Source: JAWLBW01 sp041687475 (GTDB lineage Bacteria; J088; JAWLBW01). Taken from it: a stretch of DNA of 20,427 bases. The notes beneath the pieces were generated by a model. That model was not told the origin of the DNA. It did not search any database and saw nothing but the letters and a program-made list of their open reading frames with translations. The stretch is taken from NCBI GenBank assembly GCA_041687475.1, contig JAWLBW010000047.1, positions 1 through 20,427 on the forward strand, in the 5' to 3' direction. A program made the position numbers and the translations under genes. This document shows, in pieces, positions 6,543-13,479 of this stretch (positions are counted from its first letter, which is position 1; every line of letters begins with the position of its first letter).

Positions 6543-7532
6543 ATGGCTAACGGCAACGGCCGCGACGTTTCTGGACGCACGGGAATTCGGAAGGGCATTT
6601 ATGTCCTTCCGAATCTCTTCACGACGGCAAGCCTGTTCGCGGGCTTCTACGGTATCGTGTCTTCGCTCAAGGGGCACGCCCTCGCCAATACGCTCGAGGG
6701 CATGCGCCGGGCGGGCATCAGCGAGCGGGTCGTCGAGCAGTTCAGCGGCGGTACGGCGGCCGTCAGCCATTTCTATGAGGTGGCGGCCTGGGCCATTCTC
6801 GTGTCGGCGGCCTTCGATGCCATGGACGGCACGGTGGCTCGCCTGACGCGCACCATGAGCGACTTCGGGGGCGAGTACGACTCGCTTTCCGATCTGGTCG
6901 CCTTCGGCGTGGCGCCGGCCGTACTCATGTATTCGTTTGCGCTCGAGCCCTTCATGCGCTGGGGTTGGCTGGCGGCCTTCCTTTATGTCGCCTGTGCCGC
7001 GCTGCGGCTGGCCCGCTTCAACGTGCAGAGCGGCGACGTAGAGAAGAAGAGCTTTCAGGGCCTGCCCTCGCCGGGGGCCGCGGCCACGATTGCGGTTACC
7101 ATTCTGCTGTACGTTTACCTGACGAACTTCGTCGGCGACGAAAGCAAGCGGGTAACCATGCTGCTCCGGCGTAACGTACTCGAGCTACCCCACTGGGTTT
7201 ACCTGGCGCTTACGTTTACCGGAGCACTGCTCATGGTAAGCAATGTACGCTACCGCAGCTCGAAGAACCTCGACCCCCTCAAGCGGGCGCCGTTCTTCAT
7301 ATTGCTGGCGGCGGTCGGCCTGCTGGCCCTCATTGCCGCCGAACCGGTTCTGACGCTGTTCTTCCTCGTCATGGGGTATTTCCTGAGCGGCCCCATTGAG
7401 TGGATCATCTTCCGCCGGCACCGCCGTACCGGCGAACGCAGCAGTTCCGACGACCTTTACGCCGAAGATGTAGCCACCGAGGCGGCGGCTGCGGGAACAT
7501 CGGCGAACAACACGGATGGAGAAGGGGTGTGA
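6543..7532 (+). CDS. pssA: CDP-diacylglycerol-serine O-phosphatidyltransferase
   Basis: A 329-residue integral membrane enzyme of the CDP-alcohol phosphatidyltransferase family. The catalytic motif D-x2-DG-x2-AR-x8-G-x3-D-x3-D is complete: Asp92, Asp95, Gly96, Ala99, Arg100, Gly109, Asp113, Asp117. The opening 'IYVLPNLFTTASLFAGF' and the later 'ARFNVQSGDVEKKSFQGLPSP' are typical of PssA. It makes phosphatidylserine from CDP-diacylglycerol and serine. Compared with the family there is an extra segment of about 30 residues (44-76) between the first two membrane helices, a second extra piece near 'DESKRVTMLLRRNVLELPHW', and a polar C-terminal tail rich in Ala/Ser/Asp/Glu. The ATG at 6543 starts 5 bp after ilvC with no clear ribosome-binding site, so translation is probably coupled. 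The stop overlaps the leuA GTG. Confidence 0.93.
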   Translation: MANGNGRDVSGRTGIRKGIYVLPNLFTTASLFAGFYGIVSSLKGHALANTLEGMRRAGISERVVEQFSGGTAAVSHFYEVAAWAILVSAAFDAMDGTVARLTRTMSDFGGEYDSLSDLVAFGVAPAVLMYSFALEPFMRWGWLAAFLYVACAALRLARFNVQSGDVEKKSFQGLPSPGAAATIAVTILLYVYLTNFVGDESKRVTMLLRRNVLELPHWVYLALTFTGALLMVSNVRYRSSKNLDPLKRAPFFILLAAVGLLALIAAEPVLTLFFLVMGYFLSGPIEWIIFRRHRRTGERSSSDDLYAEDVATEAAAAGTSANNTDGEGV

Positions 7533-9100
7533 GCGACCGCATACGCATATTCGATACGACGCTTCGCGACGGGGAACAGAGCCCCGGCTGCAGCATGAAC
7601 GTCGAAGAGAAGCTACGCGTGGCCCATCAGCTCGCCCGCCTGCGCGTCGACGTCATCGAAGCGGGTTTTCCCATCGCCAGCGAAGGCGACTTCGAGGCGG
7701 TGCGCGAAATCGCCCGTTCGGTCGAGGGGCCCATCGTCTGCGGTCTTTCGCGTACCAGCGAAAAGGACATCGAGCGTTGCTTCGAAGCGGTCAAGGTGGC
7801 CCGCAAACCGGCCATTCATACCTTTATCGCCACCAGCGACATTCACATGAAATACAAGCTCAAGATGTCGCGCGACCGCGTGCTTGAGGAAACGAAGCGG
7901 GCCGTTACCCAGGCACGTTCGTATGTGAATCATGTCGAGTTCAGTGCCGAAGACGCAACCCGCTCCGACTGGGACTTCCTGGTCGAGGTCTTTCAGACGG
8001 CCATCGATGCCGGCGCCAACACGTTGAATGTGCCCGATACGGTCGGCTACACGACTCCGACGGAATACGCGGCCCTGATTACCCATCTGCGCGAGAAGCT
8101 GCGCGGCGTCGACGACGTGGTCATCTCGGTGCATTGCCACAACGACCTCGGGCTTGCCGTCGCCAACAGCCTCATGGCGGTGAAGGCGGGCGCGCGCCAG
8201 GTCGAGTGCACCATCAACGGCATCGGCGAACGGGCCGGCAACGCCGCCATGGAAGAAATCGTCATGGCGCTACGCACCCGACCCGAAGTCTTCGGGGTCG
8301 ATACAGGCATCGACGCCACCCAGATTTATCACTCGAGCCGTCTGCTGAGCCAGATCACGGGCATGCTGGTGCAGCCCAACAAGGCCATCGTAGGCGCCAA
8401 TGCCTTTGCGCACGAATCGGGCATTCACCAGGACGGCGTGCTTAAGCAGCGCCTGACCTACGAAATCATGACGCCCGAGAGCATCGGCCTCGACACCAAC
8501 AAGCTCGTGCTCGGCAAGCACAGCGGTCGCCATGCGTTTCGCGATCGGCTTACCCAGCTGGGCTACCAGCTCGAGGGCGATTCGCTGGAAGAAGCCTTCC
8601 GCCGCTTCAAGGCCCTGGCCGACAAGAAGAAAGAAATCTTTGACGAAGACCTCGAAGCGGTCGTGGCCGAAGCAGTCGTTCGCCCCACGTCGGCGCGCTT
8701 TCGCCTGCTGGGGTGCAATGTCGCCAGCGGCACCGACATGCTGCCGACGGCCACCGTGCAGGTCGAAATCGACGGCGAGACCGCCAAGGGCACCTCGAAC
8801 GGCGACGGCCCCGTCGACGCCGCGCTCAACGCCATCAAGCGCATTACGGGTACCGACGCCCGCATGCTGCAGTACACGGTAAGCAGCATCAGCGGCGGCA
8901 CCGACGCGCAGGGCGAAGTGACCGTACGCCTCGAACTCGACGGCAAGACGGCCCTGGGCCAGGGCGCGCACACCGACATTGTCGTGGCAAGCGCCAAGGC
9001 CTACGTCAACGCTTTGAATAAACTCGACTACCGGTTGAAGAACTGGGTTGACCTGCAGAAAAACGGCGGCCAACCCGAACCCCGGGAAGTCGGTCCGTGA
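7529..9100 (+). CDS. leuA: 2-isopropylmalate synthase
   Basis: A 523-residue LeuA with the HMGL-like TIM barrel (about residues 4-270) and C-terminal LeuA dimer/allosteric domain (about 395-515). 'RIFDTTLRDGEQSPGCSM' (6-23) contains the Arg13-Asp14 pair; the HxH metal motif is in 'SVHCHNDLGLAVANS' (His202, His204), followed by 'INGIGERAGNAAMEEI'. It condenses acetyl-CoA with 2-oxoisovalerate in the first step of leucine synthesis and is normally inhibited by leucine through the C-terminal domain. The start is a GTG at 7529, sharing GTGA with the pssA stop and preceded by GGAGAAGGGG. The frame is open further upstream inside pssA, but the arginine/proline-rich translation there is not LeuA. 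leuC and leuD are not adjacent. Confidence 0.97.
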   Translation: MSDRIRIFDTTLRDGEQSPGCSMNVEEKLRVAHQLARLRVDVIEAGFPIASEGDFEAVREIARSVEGPIVCGLSRTSEKDIERCFEAVKVARKPAIHTFIATSDIHMKYKLKMSRDRVLEETKRAVTQARSYVNHVEFSAEDATRSDWDFLVEVFQTAIDAGANTLNVPDTVGYTTPTEYAALITHLREKLRGVDDVVISVHCHNDLGLAVANSLMAVKAGARQVECTINGIGERAGNAAMEEIVMALRTRPEVFGVDTGIDATQIYHSSRLLSQITGMLVQPNKAIVGANAFAHESGIHQDGVLKQRLTYEIMTPESIGLDTNKLVLGKHSGRHAFRDRLTQLGYQLEGDSLEEAFRRFKALADKKKEIFDEDLEAVVAEAVVRPTSARFRLLGCNVASGTDMLPTATVQVEIDGETAKGTSNGDGPVDAALNAIKRITGTDARMLQYTVSSISGGTDAQGEVTVRLELDGKTALGQGAHTDIVVASAKAYVNALNKLDYRLKNWVDLQKNGGQPEPREVGP

Positions 9101-9103
9101 ACT

Positions 9104-9118
9104 GGCGACGGTGTCGCC
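9104..9118 (+). other. Tight hairpin just after the leuA stop
   Basis: GGCGAC (9104-9109) and GTCGCC (9113-9118) form a 6-bp stem with a GGT loop, 3 nt after the leuA stop codon. No T-run follows. It may protect the upstream message end or act with the terminator 25 nt downstream. Confidence 0.4.
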
Positions 9119-9142
9119 GAGATGCCGTCGAACGATAACGAC

Positions 9143-9179
9143 GCCGGCTCGGGATTGACCCGGACCGGCCGCTTTTTTT
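9143..9179 (+). terminator. Intrinsic terminator between leuA and leuB
   Basis: GCCGGCTCGGG (9143-9153) pairs with CCCGGACCGGC (9159-9169) across an ATTGA loop: 11 positions with one C-A mismatch and one T-G wobble. CGC and then seven T residues (9173-9179) follow. This is a standard Rho-independent terminator shape. Only 17 bp separate the T-run from the leuB ATG, too little for a complete promoter, so leuB is probably reached by read-through. Confidence 0.75.
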
Positions 9180-9196
9180 CCCGACTGGAAAGCGTT

Positions 9197-10288
9197 ATGC
9201 CTTCATTCAAGATTGCCGTATTTGCCGGCGACGGCATTGGACCCGAGGTCATGGAACAGACCGTTGCCGTGCTGCAGGATCTGGCTCCGCGTTTCGACCT
9301 GCAATTCAACTTCAGCGAGGGCCTTGTCGGCGGCTGTTCCATCGACGCCCACGGCGTGCCGTTGACCGAAGAAACCCTGCAGATGGCCCGCGAAAGCGAC
9401 GCCGTGCTGCTCGGCGCCGTCGGCGGCCCCAAGTGGGAACCGCTTGACTACAGCGTTCGCCCCGAGCGCGCCCTGCTGCGCCTGCGAGCCGAGCTCGGCC
9501 TGTACGCCAACCTGCGCCCCGCCGTCGTTTACCCGGCGCTGGTCTCGGCTTCGACGCTGAAGCCCGAAGTCGTGTCGGGCATCGACATCATGGTCGTGCG
9601 CGAGCTGACCGGCGGTATTTATTTCGGCCAGCCGAAGGGCGTCGAAACCTTGCCCGACGGCACCAAGCGCGGCGTGAACACCAAGGTATATACCACGCCC
9701 GAAATCGAGCGCATCGCCCGCACGGCCTTCGACATCGCCCGTAAGCGTGGCGGCAAGGTGCACTCGATCGACAAGGCCAACGTGCTCGAAGTGACCGAGC
9801 TGTGGCGCAACACCGTGCAGGAACTGCGCGACAAGGAGTACACCGATATCGAACTGCACCACATGTACGTCGACAACTGCGCCATGCAGCTCGTTCGTAA
9901 TCCCAAGCAGTTCGACGTCATCGTGACCACCAACCTCTTCGGCGACATTCTGTCCGACGAAGCCGCCATGCTCACCGGCAGCATCGGCATGCTGCCCAGC
10001 GCCAGCATCGGCGGCAAGGTGGGCATGTACGAACCGGTACACGGTTCGGCCCCCGATATTGCCGGGCAGGACAAGGCCAACCCCGTCGCCACCGTGCTGT
10101 CGGCGGCCATGATGCTGCGCTACACCCTGAACCAGCCCGCTGCCGCCGACGCCATCGAAAAGGCCGTCGAGCGCGTGCTCGATCAGGGGTATCGCACCGG
10201 CGACATCGCCCAGCAGGGCGACAAGGTCGTCGGCTGCAAGGCCATGGGCCAGGCCCTTCGCGACGCACTGAAGGAAGTGCTCGCCTGA
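9197..10288 (+). CDS. leuB: 3-isopropylmalate dehydrogenase
   Basis: A 363-residue LeuB of usual length. Motifs: 'GDGIGPEVM' (11-19), the 'LRLRAELGLYANLRP' substrate helix with its arginines, 'VRELTGGIYFG' with Tyr142, 'SIDKANVLEV' with Lys193, 'YVDNCAMQLV' with Asp226, and 'TNLFGDILSDEAAMLTGSIGMLPSAS' with the metal ligands Asp250 and Asp254. 'EPVHGSAPDIAGQDKANP' is the NAD-binding segment. It oxidatively decarboxylates 3-isopropylmalate to 2-oxoisocaproate in leucine synthesis. I chose the ATG at 9197 because it gives the family N-terminus and has GGAAAG upstream. An in-frame ATG at 9122 would add 25 residues translated through the terminator hairpin, which is unlikely. Confidence 0.97.
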   Translation: MPSFKIAVFAGDGIGPEVMEQTVAVLQDLAPRFDLQFNFSEGLVGGCSIDAHGVPLTEETLQMARESDAVLLGAVGGPKWEPLDYSVRPERALLRLRAELGLYANLRPAVVYPALVSASTLKPEVVSGIDIMVVRELTGGIYFGQPKGVETLPDGTKRGVNTKVYTTPEIERIARTAFDIARKRGGKVHSIDKANVLEVTELWRNTVQELRDKEYTDIELHHMYVDNCAMQLVRNPKQFDVIVTTNLFGDILSDEAAMLTGSIGMLPSASIGGKVGMYEPVHGSAPDIAGQDKANPVATVLSAAMMLRYTLNQPAAADAIEKAVERVLDQGYRTGDIAQQGDKVVGCKAMGQALRDALKEVLA

Positions 10289-10303
10289 TTGTTTTTTAGT
10301 GTG

Positions 10304-10332
10304 GGAGCCGGAGCCGAGAAGGCTCCGGCTCC
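10304..10332 (+). other. Perfect 12-bp hairpin between leuB and asd
   Basis: GGAGCCGGAGCC (10304-10315) and GGCTCCGGCTCC (10321-10332) pair perfectly around a GAGAA loop; each arm is itself a direct repeat of a hexamer. The following bases (GAATTGTG) contain no T-run; a six-T run (within 10291-10298) instead lies before it, after the leuB stop. It could be an mRNA-stabilising hairpin, a Rho-assisted stop or a protein-binding site. Confidence 0.6.
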
Positions 10333-10369
10333 GAATTGTGAATAGAAAGATGTAACAAGGGAGTATATC

Positions 10370-11404
10370 GTGGCAGATAATCGCAAATTCAATGTTGCCG
10401 TCGTAGGCGCCACCGGCGCAGTCGGCGCCGAGTTTCTGAAGATTCTCGACGACCGCAAGTTTCCGGTCGGCGAACTCAAGTTGCTGGCCAGCGCCCGCAG
10501 CAAGGGCTCGAAGCTGACCTTCCAGGGACGCGAGTATACCGTCGAAGAACTCACCCTCGATTCATTCCAGGGCGTCGACATTGCCCTGTTCTCGGCCGGC
10601 GGCGGCCGGAGCAAGGAATTCGCCAAGGCGGCCGTCGACGCGGGCGCCGTCGTCATCGACAACTCGTCGGCCTTTCGCATGGATCCCGAGACGCCGCTCG
10701 TCATTCCCGAAATCAATCCGGAAGACATCGGCAAGCACAAGGGCGTTATCGCAAACCCCAACTGCTCGACCATCATCATGCTGATGGCCGTCTTTCCGCT
10801 GATCAAGCTGGCTCCCGTCAAGCGCGTGGTGGCCGCTACCTACCAGGCGGCCAGCGGCGCCGGGGCCAAGGCCATGGAAGAACTGGTCGAACAGTCGAAG
10901 GAAATTCTCGCCGGCAAGGCGCCGACGAAGAACGCCTTCCCCCACCAGATCGCCTTCAACCTCTTCAGCCACAACTCGAGCATTACCGAGAACGGCTACA
11001 ACGAAGAAGAAATGAAGATGATCAACGAAACCCGTAAGATTCTGCACGACGACAACATCGGCGTCACGGCCACCTGCGTGCGCGTGCCGGTGCTGCGCGC
11101 TCACTCGGAAGCGCTGAACATCGAGTTTGCCGAACGACGGCCCTCGCTCGATGAAATGCGCGAGGCGATGGCCTCCTTTCCGGGCGTCAAGGTTCAGGAC
11201 GACATCGACAAGAACCACTTTCCGATGCCGATCGAAGCAAGCGACAAATACGACACGCTCGTCGGCCGAATCCGGTATGATGTGTCGAACGAAAAAGCCG
11301 TCGACCTCTTTGTCGCCGGCGACCAGCTGCTGAAGGGCGCGGCCCTCAATGCGGTGCAGATTGCCGAGGTGCTGGTCGAACGTTTCATGCCGGAGAAGAA
11401 GTAA
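10370..11404 (+). CDS. asd: Aspartate-semialdehyde dehydrogenase
   Basis: A 344-residue Asd. The N-terminal NADP motif 'VAVVGATGAVGAEFLKIL' (9-26), the phosphate/coenzyme segment 'ALFSAGGGRSKEFA' (72-85), the catalytic Cys132 in 'ANPNCSTI', 'YQAASGAGAKAMEEL', and the late histidine in 'RVPVLRAHSEA' are all present. It reduces aspartyl phosphate to aspartate semialdehyde, the branch point to lysine/diaminopimelate, threonine, methionine and isoleucine. The start is a GTG at 10370 with AGGGAG (10358-10363) 6 nt upstream. A hairpin and about 80 bp separate it from leuB. The next gene begins 3 nt after its stop, so the two are very probably cotranscribed. Confidence 0.97.
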   Translation: MADNRKFNVAVVGATGAVGAEFLKILDDRKFPVGELKLLASARSKGSKLTFQGREYTVEELTLDSFQGVDIALFSAGGGRSKEFAKAAVDAGAVVIDNSSAFRMDPETPLVIPEINPEDIGKHKGVIANPNCSTIIMLMAVFPLIKLAPVKRVVAATYQAASGAGAKAMEELVEQSKEILAGKAPTKNAFPHQIAFNLFSHNSSITENGYNEEEMKMINETRKILHDDNIGVTATCVRVPVLRAHSEALNIEFAERRPSLDEMREAMASFPGVKVQDDIDKNHFPMPIEASDKYDTLVGRIRYDVSNEKAVDLFVAGDQLLKGAALNAVQIAEVLVERFMPEKK

Positions 11405-11407
11405 CCG

Positions 11408-12523
11408 ATGAAAGGTCACCTGCTTTCCTGTTCGTTGTTGCTTGCGCTGCTCGCCCTTACCGCGGGCGAAGTCGAGGCCGCGTCGTTCACGACATCGCAA
11501 TCGACGCCCGCTGCGCGCGAACTCAGTGCGTTTCCGACTCCGGTCGTGCCCGTGCCCGGGAAAGCGGTGACCGATTCTTCTACGACGGCGGTAACATTCC
11601 GCTTCGCCGTCGATACGGCGGGTAATCTGAAGTACCTGCTCAACAGTTCGCCCCTTGCGACGACCGAGTCCGTCACCATCGGGCAGGAAGTCTCGCGAAC
11701 GCTGGCCCATTCGCAACTGCGCAATGCCGAGAATACGTTCACGGCCGAGTTTCGCGTTTCGGGCGACGGCGCCGCCGAGGCAACGACCACCTACACCGTC
11801 TACGTCGACAACGTGGTTCCCCAGGCGCCGCAGGACATCGGTGCAGATGGTGGCGACGGCGCATTACTCGTGACCTGGGGCGTACCCCCGAAGCCCGAAG
11901 GCTTCGAGGTGTTCGACTCCTTCATCGTTTCCTACAGCACCCAGCCGTTCGACGGCATGGATAACGAAACGGCCAAACAGCAACCGACGACCCGCGTGAG
12001 CGCCATCAACAGCGGTCGCTTCGAGGCCCGCATTTCAGGTCTCGAAAACGGCCGTACCTATCACGTGACGGTGCGTTCGGTCGACTGGGTCGACAACGTG
12101 AGCGACTTTCCCCGCGACGGCGACGCGATTCTTGCGGTTGCGGCCCAACCGGTTACCACGGTAACCATGGCCGATCTGGCCGGCGAGAACGGCGGCTGCT
12201 TCATCGCCACGGCGGCCTACGGTTCGTACCAGGCCCCGCTTGTGCAGGTGCTTCGCGACTTCCGCGACCAGGTGCTTCTGACCAACACCCCCGGGCAAGC
12301 GTTCGTTTCATGGTACTATCGCACAAGCCCCCCCTGGGCCCAGCGGCTGGCCGCGCATGACGGCATCAGAGCCGTGGTGCGGGTGCTGCTTCTTCCCCTC
12401 ATCGGCTTTGCCTGGCTGACGCTCAACCCCGGTTCGGCGGCGCTTCTGCTCGCCGGTGCCGGACTGGGCGGCTCGGCATGGTGGTATCGACGCAACGGCA
12501 TGCTCAAGGAGAGCAACGGATGA
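11408..12523 (+). CDS. Exported fibronectin type III protein with CFI-box C-terminal domain
   Basis: A 371-residue protein not assigned a function. The N-terminus 'MKGHLLSCSLLLALLALTAGEVEAAS' is a signal peptide with likely cleavage after residue 25. Residues about 30-135 are a beta-rich domain; about 138-248 look like a fibronectin type III domain ('VPQAPQDIGADGGDGALLVTW' at the start, 'ISGLENGRTYHVTVRSVDWVDNVSDF' near the end). 'CFIATAAYGS' at 264-273 is the hallmark of the CFI-box-CTERM domain; it is followed by 'QVLRDFRDQVLLTNTPGQAFV', 'WYYRTSPPWAQRLAAHDGIRAVVRVLLLPL' and a hydrophobic stretch to residue 357, then a short basic tail. That layout suggests C-terminal membrane anchoring or processing. 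It starts 3 nt after asd and overlaps the next gene by 4 bp (ATGA). Confidence 0.85.
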   Translation: MKGHLLSCSLLLALLALTAGEVEAASFTTSQSTPAARELSAFPTPVVPVPGKAVTDSSTTAVTFRFAVDTAGNLKYLLNSSPLATTESVTIGQEVSRTLAHSQLRNAENTFTAEFRVSGDGAAEATTTYTVYVDNVVPQAPQDIGADGGDGALLVTWGVPPKPEGFEVFDSFIVSYSTQPFDGMDNETAKQQPTTRVSAINSGRFEARISGLENGRTYHVTVRSVDWVDNVSDFPRDGDAILAVAAQPVTTVTMADLAGENGGCFIATAAYGSYQAPLVQVLRDFRDQVLLTNTPGQAFVSWYYRTSPPWAQRLAAHDGIRAVVRVLLLPLIGFAWLTLNPGSAALLLAGAGLGGSAWWYRRNGMLKESNG

Positions 12524-13422
12524 TTCGCAGGCGTTACGCAGGCCTCTTTGCGGCCGCGCTGTTCCTGGCAATCGGCGGGCAAACGGCCGAAGCCCAGAGC
12601 TTTGAAGAAATTCCCTTCGACGACGCCCCCGATGCGGTTACGGCCCCATCGTCCGAAGAGAACACGACCTTCTCGGAACCCTCCACGGCGCCGGTGCCCG
12701 ACGCCGATCATTCACCCGGCGCCCTGCAACCCGAAGACACGGTCTCGGTAGAGGGAGCCGGTGTTGACGATCAGCCCCGACGCGAAAGGCCCCCCGTTGC
12801 CCGTCCGACCATCGAAGCCGTCGAAAGCGGCCGTTCGGGCGCCTTCGGCTTTCGCGCAGGCCCCTATCGTCCCGAAAACATCAGCGATCAGGTTGCCTAC
12901 GAAGATATATTCGACGACCGCACCAACGGCATGGTTGCCCTCGACTTCGAGTGGCAGCCCCTGCACCACACCCCGTGGGGCACCTTGGGTATCGGCGTGA
13001 GCGTCGGGTTTTTTCAGGAGAAGGGCAAGGCCGTCGAAGCCGAAACCGGCGAACAGTCGGTTGAGGACGAAGTGCTCATGATCGTTCCCGGCTCGTTCGA
13101 AGTGGTGTATCGCGGCGCCTGGTTTCAAGACCAGCCCCTGGTACCCTACGCGGGCGCCGGCCTCGACCTGTGGTATTTCAGCGACAGCGCCGGCGAAACG
13201 GTAACCGGCACCAAAAACGGCTGGCATTGGCGTGCCGGCGGTCAGCTGCTGCTCGACGTGTTCGAGCCCAAGGCGGCCGGCGGCATGGACAACAGCTGGG
13301 GCATCAACAACACCTACCTGTTCGGCGAATACCGCGTCATGCGTATCAACAACTTCGGCGACGGTGAAGGTTTCGACCTGAGCGATAAGACCTGGTACGC
13401 GGGTCTTCTGCTCGAATTCTGA
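12520..13422 (+). CDS. Outer-membrane beta-barrel protein, MXAN_2562-like
   Basis: A 300-residue protein. A signal peptide 'MIRRRYAGLFAAALFLAIGGQTAEAQS' is followed by an acidic, proline-rich, low-complexity spacer (about residues 28-100) and then a barrel-like domain: 'GAFGFRAGPYRPENIS', 'LGIGVSVGFFQEKGKAV', 'VPGSFEVVYRGAWFQ', 'PLVPYAGAGLDLWYF', 'WHWRAGGQLLLDVFEP', 'NNTYLFGEYRVMRINNFG' and a final 'TWYAGLLLEF' with the terminal Phe expected for BAM-dependent insertion. From memory this matches the MXAN_2562 family of outer-membrane proteins in Myxococcus and relatives; function unknown. The ATG at 12520 overlaps the previous stop and has AAGGAG upstream. Coupling suggests it acts together with the CFI-box protein. 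Confidence 0.8.
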   Translation: MIRRRYAGLFAAALFLAIGGQTAEAQSFEEIPFDDAPDAVTAPSSEENTTFSEPSTAPVPDADHSPGALQPEDTVSVEGAGVDDQPRRERPPVARPTIEAVESGRSGAFGFRAGPYRPENISDQVAYEDIFDDRTNGMVALDFEWQPLHHTPWGTLGIGVSVGFFQEKGKAVEAETGEQSVEDEVLMIVPGSFEVVYRGAWFQDQPLVPYAGAGLDLWYFSDSAGETVTGTKNGWHWRAGGQLLLDVFEPKAAGGMDNSWGINNTYLFGEYRVMRINNFGDGEGFDLSDKTWYAGLLLEF

Positions 13423-13479
13423 TTCGGCCCGATGCTTCCCTGTATCCTGCCGGCCGGGCTCGACGATGCCGAGCCGGGC

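Noticed and set aside
9122..9196. In-frame N-terminal extension of leuB from the ATG at 9122
   Set aside because: It would be translated through a terminator hairpin and T-run, has no matching residues in LeuB proteins and lacks a good ribosome-binding site.
10261..10298. Terminator made from the end of leuB (GCACT/AGTGC) and the following T-run
   Set aside because: The stem has only 5 bp and the T-run begins more than 10 nt later, so it does not have terminator geometry.
10562..11716. Open frame of 384 codons on the minus strand opposite asd
   Set aside because: asd is unambiguous on the plus strand. The antisense translation is arginine/histidine-rich and unlike any protein I know.
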